The notes beneath the pieces are model-generated. The model did no database searches. It saw nothing but the letters and a program-made list of their open reading frames with translations, and was not told where the DNA came from. Below are positions 47,822 to 58,758 of a DNA stretch of 64,000 nucleotides, piece after piece. The position numbers were made by a program, and so were the translations under genes. The number at the start of each line of letters is the position of its first letter. Position 1 is the first letter of the stretch. The stretch covers positions 124,001-188,000 of the forward strand of contig JAUJYZ010001532.1 of the NCBI GenBank assembly GCA_033675265.1. The letters are read 5' to 3'. Source of the DNA: Actinostola sp. cb2023 (Eukaryota; Cnidaria; Anthozoa; Actiniaria; Actinostolidae).

Positions 47822-48870
47822 ACAAATGAATGAATGAATGAATGAATGAATGAATGAACGAACGAATGAACGAACGAATGAATGAACGAATGAATGAATG
47901 AACGAACGAATGAATGAACGAATGAATGAATGAACGAATGAATGAACGAACGAATGAGCGAACGAATGAATGAACGAATGAATGAATGAACGAATGAATG
48001 AACGAACGAACGAATGAATGAGCGAACGAATAAATGGACGAATGAATGAATGAACGAATGAATGAACGAATGAATGAATGAACGAATGAATGAACGAACG
48101 AATGAATGAACGAATGAATGAGCGAACGAATGAATGAACGAATGAATGAATGAACGAACGAATGAACGAATGAATGGACGAATGAATGAATGAACGAACG
48201 AATGAATGAACGAATGAATGAGCGAACGAATGAATGAACGAATGAATGAACGAACGAACGAATGAATGAATGGACGAACGAATGAATGAATGAACGAACG
48301 AATGAATGAATGAACGAATGAATGAGCGAACGAATAAATGGACGAATGAATGAATGAACGAATGAATGAATGAACGAATGAATGAACGAACGAATGAACG
48401 AATGAATGAGCGAACGAATGAATGAACGAATGAATGAATGAACGAACGAATGAATGAATGGACGAACGAATGAATGAATGAACGAATGAACGAATGAATG
48501 AATGGACGAACGAATGAATGAATGAACGAACGAATGAACGAGCGAATAAATGGACGAATGAATGAACGAATGAATGAACGAATGAATGAATGAACGAATG
48601 AACGAACGAATGAACGAACGAATGAATGAACGAATGAATGAGCGAACGAATGAATGAACGAATGAATGAATGAACGAACGAACGAATGAATGAATGGACG
48701 AACGAATGAATGAATGAACGAACGAATGAACGAATGAATGAATGGACGAACGAATGAATGGACGAACGAACGAATGAACGAACGAATGAATGAATAGGTG
48801 AATGAATAAACGAACAAATTAATGAACAAATTAACGAATGAATGAATCAAAGAACGAATGAATGAATATC
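47822..48870. repeat. (GAAT/GAAC)n tetranucleotide array, ~1.05 kb
   Basis: About 260 tetranucleotides mixing GAAT and GAAC with occasional GAGC, GGAC and AAAT. Minus-strand HSFIRSF-type frames stay open for 375 codons but are repeat artefacts. Blocks of the T/C pattern recur, such as ...AATGAGCGAACGAATG, showing higher-order duplication. Confidence 0.97.
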
Positions 48871-49504
48871 CGGTGCATTATGGGTAAATGGATGTTGAAT
48901 GCAGTTGTAGTCGCATCCTGATCCACCGCTCAATACGAGCCGGCGGTTTAGAACGTGGCTTGTTGAGAATGCCTTCCAGTCGGCTTTGTGATCTGTGATA
49001 ACGTCAAATCAGTCCGAGCCAATGAGAAAAAGTCGGAAATGTTCTATACCCCAGACTAAGCTAAGCCCTTCGATACAGCACTGATAATCAGTATGGTGTG
49101 TAGATGTATACATATATGACTGTTAGATAAAGTACTGATGGATAGACCGATGGATAGATATAGAGTACATGATTAGACTTACATTGGTAATGAACAGATA
49201 GATCTGCTACGAGAGGAAGCAGGCAGAATGCATCAGTAATTAAGCAAACTAATAAAACAATAAAACAGTGAGTGGCAATGGACTGTCATGCAGAAGTAAT
49301 GGAAGCGACAGAGCGCGCGCACCATTTTTCAAGAACAATCTTCTGTATGATCAACATTTATAGCATTATCGTAAAACAGTTTCTATTGCTTCCTGCATGC
49401 TTTGCCTTAGGTCGTAGGAAATTACACTGCCTTGTAAATGCACTACTCACTAGCCGGTCTGCGATAACAATTGAAACCAAAACCTCGCACTATTTACTTT
49501 ATCA
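48871..49504. other. Intergenic, nothing recognised
   Basis: Unique sequence without a credible gene. Confidence 0.4.
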
Positions 49505-49901
49505 GGTGCAATTTTTATGGACGGCAAATGCAATTTAATCCATACATATGGAAAGAAGGAGACATAGGAGAAAGAAAGTAAAGAATGAAAAATAAAAAAT
49601 TAAAGGAAATGTAGGTTGAGAGAAATAAAAAAGATGAGGAGTGAAGGGGTTTAAAAGGTGGCGAATGCATGGTGAGAGGGGATAAGAATATGCAAATAAA
49701 TAAATAGATAATAAATAAATAAATAATAAATAAATAAATAAATAATAAATAAATAGATAATAAATAAATAAATAAATAATAAATAGATAAAAAGTAAATA
49801 AATAAATAATTAATTAATTAATAAGTAAATAGATAAATAAGTAAATAAATAGATAAATAAATAATAATAATATTATTATTATTAATAAAAAAATATAATA
49901 T

Positions 49902-50040
49902 AGTGCAATTTAGAAAAGCTTGAAAACTAAATAACTAATTAATACTAAATAGCACTAATGAAACAATAGAAAACAATAGAAATAGCACTATTTAATACTA
50001 TTTAAAGTTAGTACTATTTCATGCTTTTCTAAATTGCACT
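49902..50040. mobile_element. Hairpin MITE nested in palindrome arm
   Basis: AGTGCAATTTAGAAAAGC at the left is matched by its reverse complement at 50023-50040. It is absent from the opposite palindrome arm. Confidence 0.7.
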
Positions 50041-50052
50041 CTAAAATGATAA

Positions 50053-50198
50053 TAGAGTGATGGCACTTAACCCGTGAAACAAAATCTAATAGTTAGTGAC
50101 TAATAGTCCAATCAAAACAAAAGAAAACAATGGAATTAGTGTCTAGTAATATCTACTTGGCTAATATTTGTTTCATGGGTTAAGTGCCATCACTCTAT
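50053..50198. mobile_element. TIR MITE adjoining the previous one
   Basis: AGAGTGATGGCACTTAACCC and its reverse complement at 50178-50197 are terminal repeats. It lies 12 bp from the preceding hairpin element and is absent from the opposite arm. Confidence 0.75.
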
Positions 50199-51029
50199 AA
50201 TAAAATAATAATAATAATAATAATTTATTAATATATATGAAATAAAATAAATATGGGATAAGTAAAACATAAAATAACATAAATAAGGAATGAATATAAA
50301 AAGAGATAGAAAATAAAAAATAAAAAATAAGGAAAACAGAAAATGATGGATTTTGAGCATAAAGTGAAAATACTTTGTAAGTATAGGGTAGGGTAGGGAG
50401 GGCGGTGCAGTGTGGGGGGGGGGGGGGGGGGGTGTAGGTGGGTGAGTGTGGCAAAGGGAAGACAAGGTAAAAGACCAGGTGAATACATGGTACGTGTGCC
50501 GAGAAGGAATATATGGTAGATGAATAGGTAACTGATGGTGGAGAAGTGACAAAGAATATCGAACATGATGGTAAATTCTCGCAACGTTGCGTAACACGCG
50601 CTGTGGACAGACAATGGCTACTAAGGGAGGAACGGGGAAATCGTAGCAGTCAAATATTCCGAGGAAGGAGAAGGGGATAACTACCTCGTCCCTCCAAGGG
50701 TCCATATGCACCTACCATATATTATTCCTTCTCCGCACACGTACCATGTATTCACCTGGTCTTTTACCTTGTCTTCCCTTTGCCACACCACTCTCCCACC
50801 TACCCCCCCCCCCCCCCCCCCCCCCCCCCACTGCACCGCCCTCCCTACCCTACCCTATACTTACAAAGTATTTTAACTTTATGCTCAAATCGGCCATCAT
50901 TTTATTTTCTGTTTTTCTTATTTTTTAATTTTTATTTTCTATCTCTTTTTATATTCATTCCTTATTTATGTTATTTTATGTTTTACTTATCCCATATTTA
51001 TTTTATTTCCTTGATAAAGAAACTATGAG

Positions 51030-51152
51030 TACCGTAAATGCTCGATTAAGCGCCCTGCTTCCAATAAGCGCCCCCCCCTCGAATAAGCGCCTCCCCCTAG
51101 AGGTCTAAAAATTTAATAAGCGCCCGGGTAGCTTAAAAGAGCATTTACGGTA
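51030..51152. mobile_element. TACCGTAAATGCTC MITE
   Basis: TACCGTAAATGCTC and GAGCATTTACGGTA are perfect 14-bp TIRs around several AATAAGCGCCC words. It is present only in the right palindrome arm. Confidence 0.8.
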
Positions 51153-51539
51153 AATATATATGTATTATATTTACTCATATATATTAATAAATTATTACTA
51201 TTTTTTTATTATTATTTTATTATATTATTATATTATTTTTTATTAATATTATTATTATTTATTTTTATTTATTTATTTATTTATTTATTTATTATTTATT
51301 TATTTACTATTTATTTATTTATTATCTATTTATTTATTTGCATATTCTTATCCCCTCTCACCATGCATTCGCCACCTTTTAAACCCCTTCACCCCTCATC
51401 TTTTTTATTTCTCTCAACCTACATTTCCTTTATAATTTTTTATTTTTCATTCTTTACTTTCTTTCTCCTATGTCTCCTTCTTTCCATATGTATGGATTAA
51501 ATTGCATTTGCCGTCCATAAAAATTCCACAATATTTTAC

Positions 51540-52239
51540 TTGTTTATTTGTATGTCTTGGTTGGTTCAAGTTCGGCGATATTTTTGCTCCATTTCCGCGC
51601 GCTACACTGTGCCGTAATACGCGGTCTTATTTTGCGTATTCTCTTGATCTAATAATCTAGTAATATTGTTAGCGCTATTGGTTTTTTAGTAGAAATAACG
51701 CTATACAAATTAAGATTATTATTATTATTACTGATCTAAATGGTAAAATGACGCACGAGTGGAATATTACTAATGTTTTCTCTCTTCTCAATCAACTTCA
51801 CTTTTACTATTATCGATAGTGTTTTATATCCGTGTTTTGTTTTGTTTATTTGTTTTCTCAGTTCTCTCATTTTATATATCTGTAACCGGCTTTATATGTA
51901 ACTTTACGGTAGTCTGTTGCCGATCTTTTCTCCACAAGTTTTAAATGTCTAGCTCTACGGAGAATCCTTTCTGATTTTACACTACTATATCGATTATATT
52001 GTACAAGGCGACTTGAAGAACTCCGTCTTCGCGGTAAACAGACAACCAAACAAGAAGTCGCCTGACGGGTCTTCTTCAAAATGGTCTTGAATTCTTGGTG
52101 TTTATTATATAATATAGAGCTGTCACATGTCTAGTTTTACACTAATATTACTATGACGTACGTGCTCAGCAATGTAGTGTATAATAATGTATTAGACTCA
52201 CAGGCTCATCCACCCGGGCTGAATGGAGTCATGCGCTTT
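51540..52239. other. Intergenic, nothing recognised
   Basis: Unique sequence with a short (ATT)n at about 51717-51729. No gene. Confidence 0.4.
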
Positions 52240-53430
52240 ATGCACCAGTCAATTGAAGTCCCCGCCCCCCGACCCCCGGGACAGGGCGGGGAATTTAACA
52301 TTTATGTAGTGTTAAATTTAGCTCTTTTCCCGGTCATCGGGGAAACGTTTGCTGTTAAAATCCCCGCCATCCTTGCCCCGGTGTTTGTTTATTAACTATT
52401 AACTCGAGCTGTAAAACAATTTCAAATTTTGTTCTTTTAGTTTTTAATACGATAATAATGAATGACTATTCATTTCTTACAACTTTCAATTAATGTGACA
52501 ACTTTTAAAGAACTGCAACGTAGTTCAGTGCCCTTGGTTTAATATATGGAACAATATAAACCCAACATGCAACTAACAATAATATATAATAATGGCGCAG
52601 CCACAAAAATATATCTGATGCACCCTGGAACCTTTGAAAGTAGTGAGTTGTAATTTGTAGTACCTGCCATACTGTTACACTTATCCGTGACGATGAAAAT
52701 AAAACATATAAATTTGTTAAATAATTGATCAATTACGGAATACTTTCACGTACTAAACTGCTGATAGAATAATTGTTTCCTTGATATATGGTATTCACCC
52801 CGCTTTTCTTTTTGCCATTTTACTATTCTTATTAAGCCGTCATGGGACACAATTCCATACCAATTATTGCACATTAAGAAAAACGTATCATTGTACTTTT
52901 CAAAATAAGATTTATCGTTTTGAAAAAATCGAACTGGAACCTCTTTAATATATTTTTATTCGTATTGGTGTTGTCAACCGAAGGTCAAAATGTGCATTAT
53001 GTTTCTTTAAAAATACGCCGGCTGAATCAGACTGATTGGTTTCATATCAATTTGCATCTCAAAATCGTTCACGTTTTTTTATAATAAGTACTGAAAATAT
53101 ATCTTCAATCTTAGAACATATAAAAGTTCCACAGAAGGATGAAATATACAGAGAATTGACCAGATAATTTAAGATTCCAAAACTAGAAAGTTTACGTTCT
53201 TTTCGCCCACGTCCGCCATCTTCCCATCTTTTCTCTAGTACCCAGTCCTCAACTTCCGGTGCAGTGTTAAATTCCCCGCTAAAATGCCCGGCTTATAAAA
53301 AATATGTTAAATTCCCCGTCCCTCAGTGATACCACGCTGTTAAATACGTGTTAAATCCCCGGCCTCGCCGCGTTAATTCCCCGCCCTGTCCCGGGGGTCG
53401 GGGGGCGGGGACTTCAATTGACTGGTGCAT
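52240..53430. mobile_element. 1.19-kb region bounded by ~58-bp inverted repeats
   Basis: The left end ATGCACCAGTCAATTGAAGT continues into a GC-rich stretch (CCCGCCCCCCGACCCCCGGG). The right end (53373-53430) is its reverse complement, adjoining the Penelope RT frame. Several GTTAAATTCCCCG words occur near the right end. No target-site duplication was found. The outermost bases of the right arm also read as part of the Penelope RT, so the inverted repeat may stem from an inverted Penelope copy rather than an independent transposon. Confidence 0.55.
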
Positions 53431-55540
53431 TATTGATGACTTAGGAGGGAGGTGGTTAGGGGACAATGAATCATTTAAGGATTGGGTTGATTGGTTGAAT
53501 ACAACTACCAATAATCTGTATGGGCTTACATTTACCAGTAGAATAGATAATCAGGTTGAATTCCTAGATATATTAATTAGCTTTAATCAGCATGGGATTC
53601 CCTCGACTGATTTATTCATAAAGCCCACTGACGCGCGTAGATATCTGTCACCTGACTCGTGTCATCCTAGACATACCTTTAGTGCTGTGATTTATTCACA
53701 GGGTATAAGAATTAGACGCATTGTGTCTGACGATGAGGTGTTTAAATTAAGGCTTGATGATCTTGCCGAAGCTTTTGTTAACAGCGGTTTTAATGTTAGC
53801 TTTGTCAAACAGATACTTAATAAGGTCGCGCAAATGCCACGTACATTAGGCTATAATGCTCGTAGCAATGAAGAGAAGGTCATTGTTCCCTGGGTAGTTA
53901 CCTATGGTCCGGGTTCCAGGGAAACAGGGGATTTTATTAAGAAAGGGTCTAAAATATTAGACAAGTCACCATCTTGGCAAACGTTAGGAGCCAAAGTCAT
54001 GCTGTGCTCACGGAGAGCTCCTAATCTTAAAGATATTTTGTATAAGCGGAAACATTTCTCACTATCTGTACCAGGAGAAGGGCTAGGTACCCACCCTTGT
54101 GGAAGTAACAGGTGTGCATCATGTGGTTTAACCACTTCCTCTGACACCTTTCACACATTGCCAGAAATCAGAGACATTTTGCGTCTACGATTATTTGTGT
54201 CAGCGGAGTTACCCAGAATCAAAAGATTATGCTCAAATTCATGTAAACTATGTGAAATCTGAATCACAAACTAATAGTGTGAAGCGATATTGACCATACA
54301 TCCTCTACATTTTAAAATAATTGCAAATTTAGCAAAAAGATACGAAAATGGTATTTACCACAGGAAGCCCAAAGTTGAACCCCCTCCCCTCCATCGTCTC
54401 TCCTATTTCTCGCTTTTTGAGCCTAACTCAGCTAACTATCTCTGGGTTTCCTGTGTAATCTAACAGGCCAGGCTACTTATGCAAACATGGCGATCCAAAT
54501 AATCTTGACAGAAGCGTTTCATCGAGTGAAAAACAACGGTGAAAACAGTATATTTACTCAGTATGCTTCTGTATCGGCGGAAGTGGAATTTAGCTTATCT
54601 TTGGCTGGACTTTGTCATATTAGAAGTGGAATTTATGGCCAAACAAGTGTGATATTCTGTGAGTTTAGATGATGTCCTTTCGAACTGGCTATCGGGAAAG
54701 TGTGTACCACGCTCGACGAAGCTGCTACCGGACTCCAACTTTTAGGAATTTACTCAATTTGGCGGCCTTTTACAGTAAATGACAGAGGTGAGATGTTGTT
54801 GAGAGAGCGATTTTTGAAATCGATTTTGTCATACTTTATTTTCGCTTGATTGTAAGAAGTGTACTCGATTCGAGCACCCAAAACATTAAACTTGTGAATT
54901 AGCTATCGGGAGTTTGCATCCGAAGTTTAGTTCTTCAGATATTTCTGATTTTCTATGTTTTGCCATACATTTCTACCATTTCTCTTTGATATGTAAATGT
55001 ACGAAAAGCTTATGAATAATGAGCTGCGCGACCAGGCATGTCTCTGATTTCTGGGTATGACCAGCACCAGTGACGGTCGTACATACAGTGTACGGTGCAG
55101 GGCCACTTGTACTTCCAGGTGTGTGGTGTATCTGGCTACATGCATCTACTCAGTGTCATATACAATATGTAGGCAACACTACACAGATGCTACGTGATAG
55201 AATAACAGGTCATCGTAATAGCAAAGCTTCAGCGCTATATTGCCATCTCGCCCAACATGGATCCGAGTTTAATAAGTGTTTCAAATTTACTGTGATAAGT
55301 CATACATCACCTAATAACTTATTGGACGAAGAAACAGCATGGATAAACAAATTACGCACAGGGGAGCCTGAGGGCCTCAATAGAGTGGATCCCTGTGCAC
55401 TACGCACAGGGATCCCAATTTAGATCTAGGTGTTCGCTGCCACGCTTTCTTAGTCATATCACTGTATCACTGACGAGGGCTGTTAAGCCGAAAGGCCTCT
55501 GATATAAAAGAAGATCTACGTAGCTGTATGGCGTGTTCTG
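53412..55540 (+). pseudogene. Penelope-like element fragment B (RT + GIY-YIG), interrupted
   Basis: A longer copy of the element at 36369. It begins inside the reverse transcriptase at a palm motif-C-like stretch (DWCIIDDLGGRW), then FTSRIDNQVEFLDI and KPTDARRYLSPDSCHPRHT, typical of Penelope RTs. The 3' half is the same linker and GIY-YIG domain (QYVGNTTQMLRDRI). It is interrupted at 54152-55059 by an unrelated insertion, and the linker and nuclease domain are in different frames after the insertion as well. The first three-fifths of the RT is missing. Both copies end in the same GATATAAAAGAAGATCT region. Confidence 0.85.
54152..55059. mobile_element. 0.9-kb TIR element inside Penelope copy B
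   Basis: Comparison with the intact copy (junction at 36849/36850) defines the insert exactly. Its ends carry inverted CCAGAAATCAGAGACAT, 9-10 bases (left) and 6 bases (right) from the borders. No duplication of the target is visible. A 61-codon frame inside (54487) has no recognisable domain. Non-autonomous; family unknown. Confidence 0.75.
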
Positions 55541-55704
55541 TTGTCTCTATATATATAGTTTTACACTACAATGCTACTCAAAATGCTACTCAAATGTCCA
55601 ATATATTTTAATACAAGAGTAGGGTAGATAGGTTTGTTTCAACGCATAAATCTAATTTTTAGCATACTAGCGCCTTTTTTGACTTTTGAGATATGCTACC
55701 CTAC
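55541..55704. other. Junction between Penelope copy and virus-like block
   Basis: 164 bp with direct words AATGCTACTCAAA and an inverted GTAGGGTA / TACCCTAC pair at about 55620-55705. The left end of the virus-like element should be here or just inside, but no convincing terminal repeat is visible. Confidence 0.35.
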
Positions 55705-56274
55705 TTAGGTATGTTTCACAAAGGGCGCTGGGGGATATGTATTTGAGAACATGGGTTTTATAGGTATATGAAGGGACAAGCCATATTTTTTAAAGATAAG
55801 TTTTATCCTTTCTTTCAATGGTAATTTTTCATCTATAATTTCCATTTCATCTTCAAGTTTTTGTCTATTATCCTCTAGCTCTTGTACTTGTGATTCTAAA
55901 ATATTTTTTGTATTAGTGAGAGCTTCAGTATCATCAATTAATTTAGTGTTCTCTGCAATTAATTCATATCTTCTATCCCTTATAGTTTCCGCTTGTTTTA
56001 CCATTTCATCTGTCTGTCTTTGAGAATTATGATGCATCTCATATTCTGACTCTAAGGCATCAATCTTTTCCTTATTTGAGCTAATACTTCTATTGTTGTC
56101 ATCTATCCTATCGCTTATGACAACTACTTCAGGATTTAATGATGCTATTCTTTCATCTAAAACAGCTTTAGAAGTAGCTAATCGTTTTAACTTGGATTCG
56201 CTAGACTCGCCTAAAGCATTTTTAATTTTATTTGTTATTTTTCCAAAAGATTTTTCACTGAATTCGTCCCCCAT
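55705..56274 (-). CDS. Hypothetical coiled-coil protein of virus-like element
   Basis: 189 residues, not recognised. Residues ~25-155 are charged and Leu/Ile-spaced with long runs free of Pro or Gly, as in a coiled coil; residues 40-60 mention a short break (LNPEVVV). The C-terminus is Pro-rich. The start at 56274 lies in ACTAAAATGG, a TAAAATG context recalling poxvirus late promoters. It overlaps the end of the upstream gene (stop at 56235) by 40 nt, so the two are probably co-expressed. Likely a structural or scaffold protein of the element by position, but this is inference. Confidence 0.7.
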   Translation of the reverse strand: MGDEFSEKSFGKITNKIKNALGESSESKLKRLATSKAVLDERIASLNPEVVVISDRIDDNNRSISSNKEKIDALESEYEMHHNSQRQTDEMVKQAETIRDRRYELIAENTKLIDDTEALTNTKNILESQVQELEDNRQKLEDEMEIIDEKLPLKERIKLIFKKYGLSLHIPIKPMFSNTYPPAPFVKHT

Positions 56275-56891
56275 TTTAGTGCTAATCGGATACCACTTGT
56301 TCTTGTCACTGTCATATAGACCTCAATTACATCTCTTTCATTGATTCTGACATCAAACCCGTTTTCTCTACTAATCGTATTATCCGTGTAAAAAATATCA
56401 AGATCGCCCTTAACTCTATTATATTCTTCAATATTTTCAGCCGATCGGCCTAAATTGTTTAATATTGTTTGTGGCAGCTTTGGTGATGTTAATAAGTGTG
56501 GTTTCGATCCTGTATTTTTTAGTCTAACAGTAATCCTATCATATTCATCAATGTCAAAGGTAAAGGTAGATTTTGATGGGTCCCATTCAGGATATAACTC
56601 TTGGATTCTTTCTTCAGCAATAGTCTTCCGCTGTTCCATTTCATCTAACCTCTTCCGCGAAAGATCGTCCATCACAATCTCTTCACCCGGGGGTGCATCG
56701 TCGAAACCTAGAGTGTGTCTTGTACGCGAGGATCCAGGTCCTCTAAGGTAATCTATAACCTGCCTTGGCCTAGAGCCTTCATCTCTATCTCTATTAATAA
56801 GGCGTTGAGTCTCATCATCATCGTCATCATCTTCATTTATATCAGTTCTACCTTCCTCTGTAGTGGGATCAAAATCAATGACATCATCCAT
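56235..56891 (-). CDS. Hypothetical acidic protein of virus-like element
   Basis: 218 residues, not recognised. The N-terminal ~35 residues are very acidic (EDDDDDDE), followed by an Arg-rich part (SRPRQVIDYLRGPGSSRTR), a helical segment around 75-100 and a hydrophobic/basic C-terminus. The ATG at 56891 lies in GATTATATGG, a variant of the element's start motif. The stop overlaps the next gene. No transmembrane segment. Confidence 0.7.
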   Translation of the reverse strand: MDDVIDFDPTTEEGRTDINEDDDDDDETQRLINRDRDEGSRPRQVIDYLRGPGSSRTRHTLGFDDAPPGEEIVMDDLSRKRLDEMEQRKTIAEERIQELYPEWDPSKSTFTFDIDEYDRITVRLKNTGSKPHLLTSPKLPQTILNNLGRSAENIEEYNRVKGDLDIFYTDNTISRENGFDVRINERDVIEVYMTVTRTSGIRLALKWGTNSVKNLLEK

Positions 56892-56896
56892 ATAAT

Positions 56897-57310
56897 CTAC
56901 AAATATCTCGCCGCTAAAAAACCAGCCCCCATCATCCCAGCACCCACATAAATAATTTCGTTGTGTTTCTGATTTTTGCTAGGTTTATAATAATCAGAAA
57001 ATTGAGGTTGTTTGCCAAAATCAGGATGCGTCTTACTGTACAAAGTAAATGCATAATCCGTATCGTGCAAGTTGCCCTCTGCTAACTTCTTATTTTCATA
57101 ACGCTCTGCCAACCAATCTTGGTATTGCTGGCGCTTTTTTTCAAATTCGCCCATATCTTGCTGGTATTTTTCAAGGGCCTTATCATGCCGAATTTTCTCC
57201 TCATCAGTGTGTTTCTTAGAACTTAGGGTTTTCGCCAAATACATGCTGCCTGTGAAGGCCGTTGCATTCAGAACAGCCCCGGCGATCATCATAACTACAG
57301 CACTTGCCAT
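56897..57310 (-). CDS. Small membrane protein with charged middle, virus-like element
   Basis: 137 residues. Hydrophobic segments at both ends (about 3-25 and 117-135, the latter IIYVGAGMMGAGFLAARYL) flank a charged helical middle (DKALEKYQQDMGEFEKKRQQ) and a conserved-looking DTDYAFTLYSKTHPD stretch. I recall similar short proteins from mobile elements in cnidarian genomes but cannot name the family. The start context is CTAATATAAATGG. It ends 5 bp before the next gene's start. Confidence 0.7.
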   Translation of the reverse strand: MASAVVMMIAGAVLNATAFTGSMYLAKTLSSKKHTDEEKIRHDKALEKYQQDMGEFEKKRQQYQDWLAERYENKKLAEGNLHDTDYAFTLYSKTHPDFGKQPQFSDYYKPSKNQKHNEIIYVGAGMMGAGFLAARYL

Positions 57311-57315
57311 TTATA

Positions 57316-57540
57316 TTAGAGAGATTTTGGCAGGATTTTTTGATCTTCAAGATAGTGTTTCAAATACATAGAGCCGGCCAGAACCGCCACCCATTTGCCA
57401 TAGTTTGTTAGACTGCTACTGGGGTCATTAATAAACGATTCTTTCATAACTTTCTTTCCTATGTAGCCAATACCGGCCGCGATGCCGATAACTACAGAAG
57501 AGTCTGTAATAGTTTTAATTAATTTGTTTTCTGCGGACAT
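57316..57540 (-). CDS. Small membrane protein, virus-like element
   Basis: 74 residues with two hydrophobic segments: VVIGIAAGIGYIGKKV (about 16-31) and WVAVLAGSMYLKHYL (about 50-64), and a DPSSSLTNYGK loop between them. The C-terminus is EDQKILPKSL. Small two-helix proteins of this kind recur beside the preceding gene in similar elements by my recollection. The ATG follows a pure (TA)n stretch. Function is unknown; virion membrane or holin-like roles are only guesses. Confidence 0.7.
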   Translation of the reverse strand: MSAENKLIKTITDSSVVIGIAAGIGYIGKKVMKESFINDPSSSLTNYGKWVAVLAGSMYLKHYLEDQKILPKSL

Positions 57541-57557
57541 TATATATATATATATTT

Positions 57558-57884
57558 TTATTCCATGCCTCTTCTAGCTACTGTAGGAGCTACAGCAGGT
57601 ATGGGTGTTGGTGTTATAGTTGTAGCCGCTATAGGCGCTTCTTTCTTCCATCGGAAATATAAATCTAAAGCTGTTAGGCCTATTCCAACTATCGTCAATG
57701 TCGTTGTTAGTGACGGTGTCCAGTTGTTGGTAGTTTCTACTATTGGAGCTTCACTCATTGCCTTCTTAGCATTCTTATGATATTCGGCCAGTTTTTTTCC
57801 AGCTGCTACTTTCTTAGGGTCCTTTTGCTTAACAATGGGGGTCTCTGGTTCTTTGGTTATTTGATCCTCTGCGGCTTCAGACAT
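57558..57884 (-). CDS. Small single-pass membrane protein, virus-like element
   Basis: 108 residues from the ATG at 57884, which is preferred over an in-frame ATG at 57905 because it sits in the element's TATATATATG start context. The N-terminal ~45 residues are charged (KDPKKVAAGKKLAEYHK), followed by one hydrophobic segment (LTTTLTIVGIGLTALDLYF, about 65-83) and an Ala/Pro/Thr-rich end. It is the third of three adjacent small membrane proteins. Function is unknown. Confidence 0.7.
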   Translation of the reverse strand: MSEAAEDQITKEPETPIVKQKDPKKVAAGKKLAEYHKNAKKAMSEAPIVETTNNWTPSLTTTLTIVGIGLTALDLYFRWKKEAPIAATTITPTPIPAVAPTVARRGME

Positions 57885-57899
57885 ATATATAGAATAATA

Positions 57900-58066
57900 T
57901 TCCAACAGATGCTCAACAGAGTTCCAACAACCTCAACAGAGTTCCAACGGCTTCCAACAGATGCTCAACAGCTTCCAACAGAGTTCCAACAGCTTCCAAC
58001 AGAGTTCCAACAGATGCTCAACAGAGTTCCAACAGCTTCCAACAGAGTTCCAACAGCTGCTCAACA
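57900..58066. repeat. CAACAG-word minisatellite
   Basis: GAGTTCCAACAGCTTCCAACA and ATGCTCAACA words repeated irregularly, between the small membrane protein gene and the 64-bp array. Confidence 0.85.
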
Positions 58067-58740
58067 GAGAAATGTAATGCTGCTAGATTATTATTATATA
58101 TTTGCTACCCCCGCTACATTTCGTACAGCAGAGAAATGTAATGCTGCTAGATTATTATTATATATTTGCTACCCCCGCTACATTTCGTACAGCAGAGAAA
58201 TATAATGCTGCTAGATTATTATTATATATTTGCTACCCCCGCTACATTTCGTACAGCAGAGAAATGTAATGCTGCTAGATTATTATTATATATTTGCTAC
58301 CCCCGCTACATTTCGTACAGCAGAGAAATGTAATGCTGCTAGATTATTATTATATATTTGCTACCCCCGCTACATTTCGTACAGCAGAGAAATGTAATGC
58401 TGCTAGATTATTATTATATATTTGCTACCCCCGCTACATTTCGTACAGCAGAGAAATGTAATGCTGCTAGATTATTATTATATATTTGCTACCCCCGCTA
58501 CATTTCGTACAGCAGAGAAATGTAATGCTGCTAGATTATTATTATATATTTGCTACCCCCGCTACATTTCGTACAGCAGAGAAATATAATGCTGCTAGAT
58601 TATTATTATATATTTGCTACCCCCGCTACATTTCGTACAGCAGAGAAATATAATGCTGCTAGATTATTATTATATATTTGCTACCCCCGCTACATTTCGT
58701 ACAGCAGAGAAATATAATGCTGCTAGATTATTATTAGGCG
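58067..58740 (+). repeat. 64-bp tandem array, left of zinc-finger gene
   Basis: About 10.5 copies with period 64 (GAGAAATG at 58067, 58131, 58195 and onward). Each contains TGCTGCTAGATTATTATTA, TATATTTGCTACCCCCGC and TACATTTCGTACAGCA. The last unit changes to TTTGCTATCCTGT just before the zinc-finger start. Read on the minus strand the unit is homologous to the array at 59141-59470, so the gene lies between inverted arrays. Confidence 0.95.
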
Positions 58741-58758
58741 TTTGCTATCCTGTAATAT

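Larger units (their letters stand above)
49505..51535. repeat. 2-kb imperfect palindrome
   Basis: The left arm, from GCAATTTTTATGGACGGCAA at 49508, through the (AAAT)n region (49695-49870) and the poly(G) tract at about 50413-50433, to about 50520, is repeated inverted from about 50720 to 51535 (poly(C) at 50803-50829, ATTTATTT region 51260-51340). The 200-bp centre is unique. Each arm carries its own MITE insertion, so these arrived after the arms formed. The frames reported across both arms mirror each other. Confidence 0.85.

Noticed and set aside
47723..48850. 375-codon frame reading HSFIRSF-type repeats
   Set aside because: It is a (GAAT/GAAC)n tetranucleotide array; a 12-bp frame period keeps it open.
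50173..51028. Pro-rich and Phe/Leu-rich frames of 60-173 codons on both strands
   Set aside because: They mirror each other in the two arms of a palindrome and depend on a poly(C) tract.
58067..58740. CRISPR-like regular repeats
   Set aside because: Units are contiguous with no unique spacers, the context is a eukaryotic genome with a virus-like element, and no cas genes are present.
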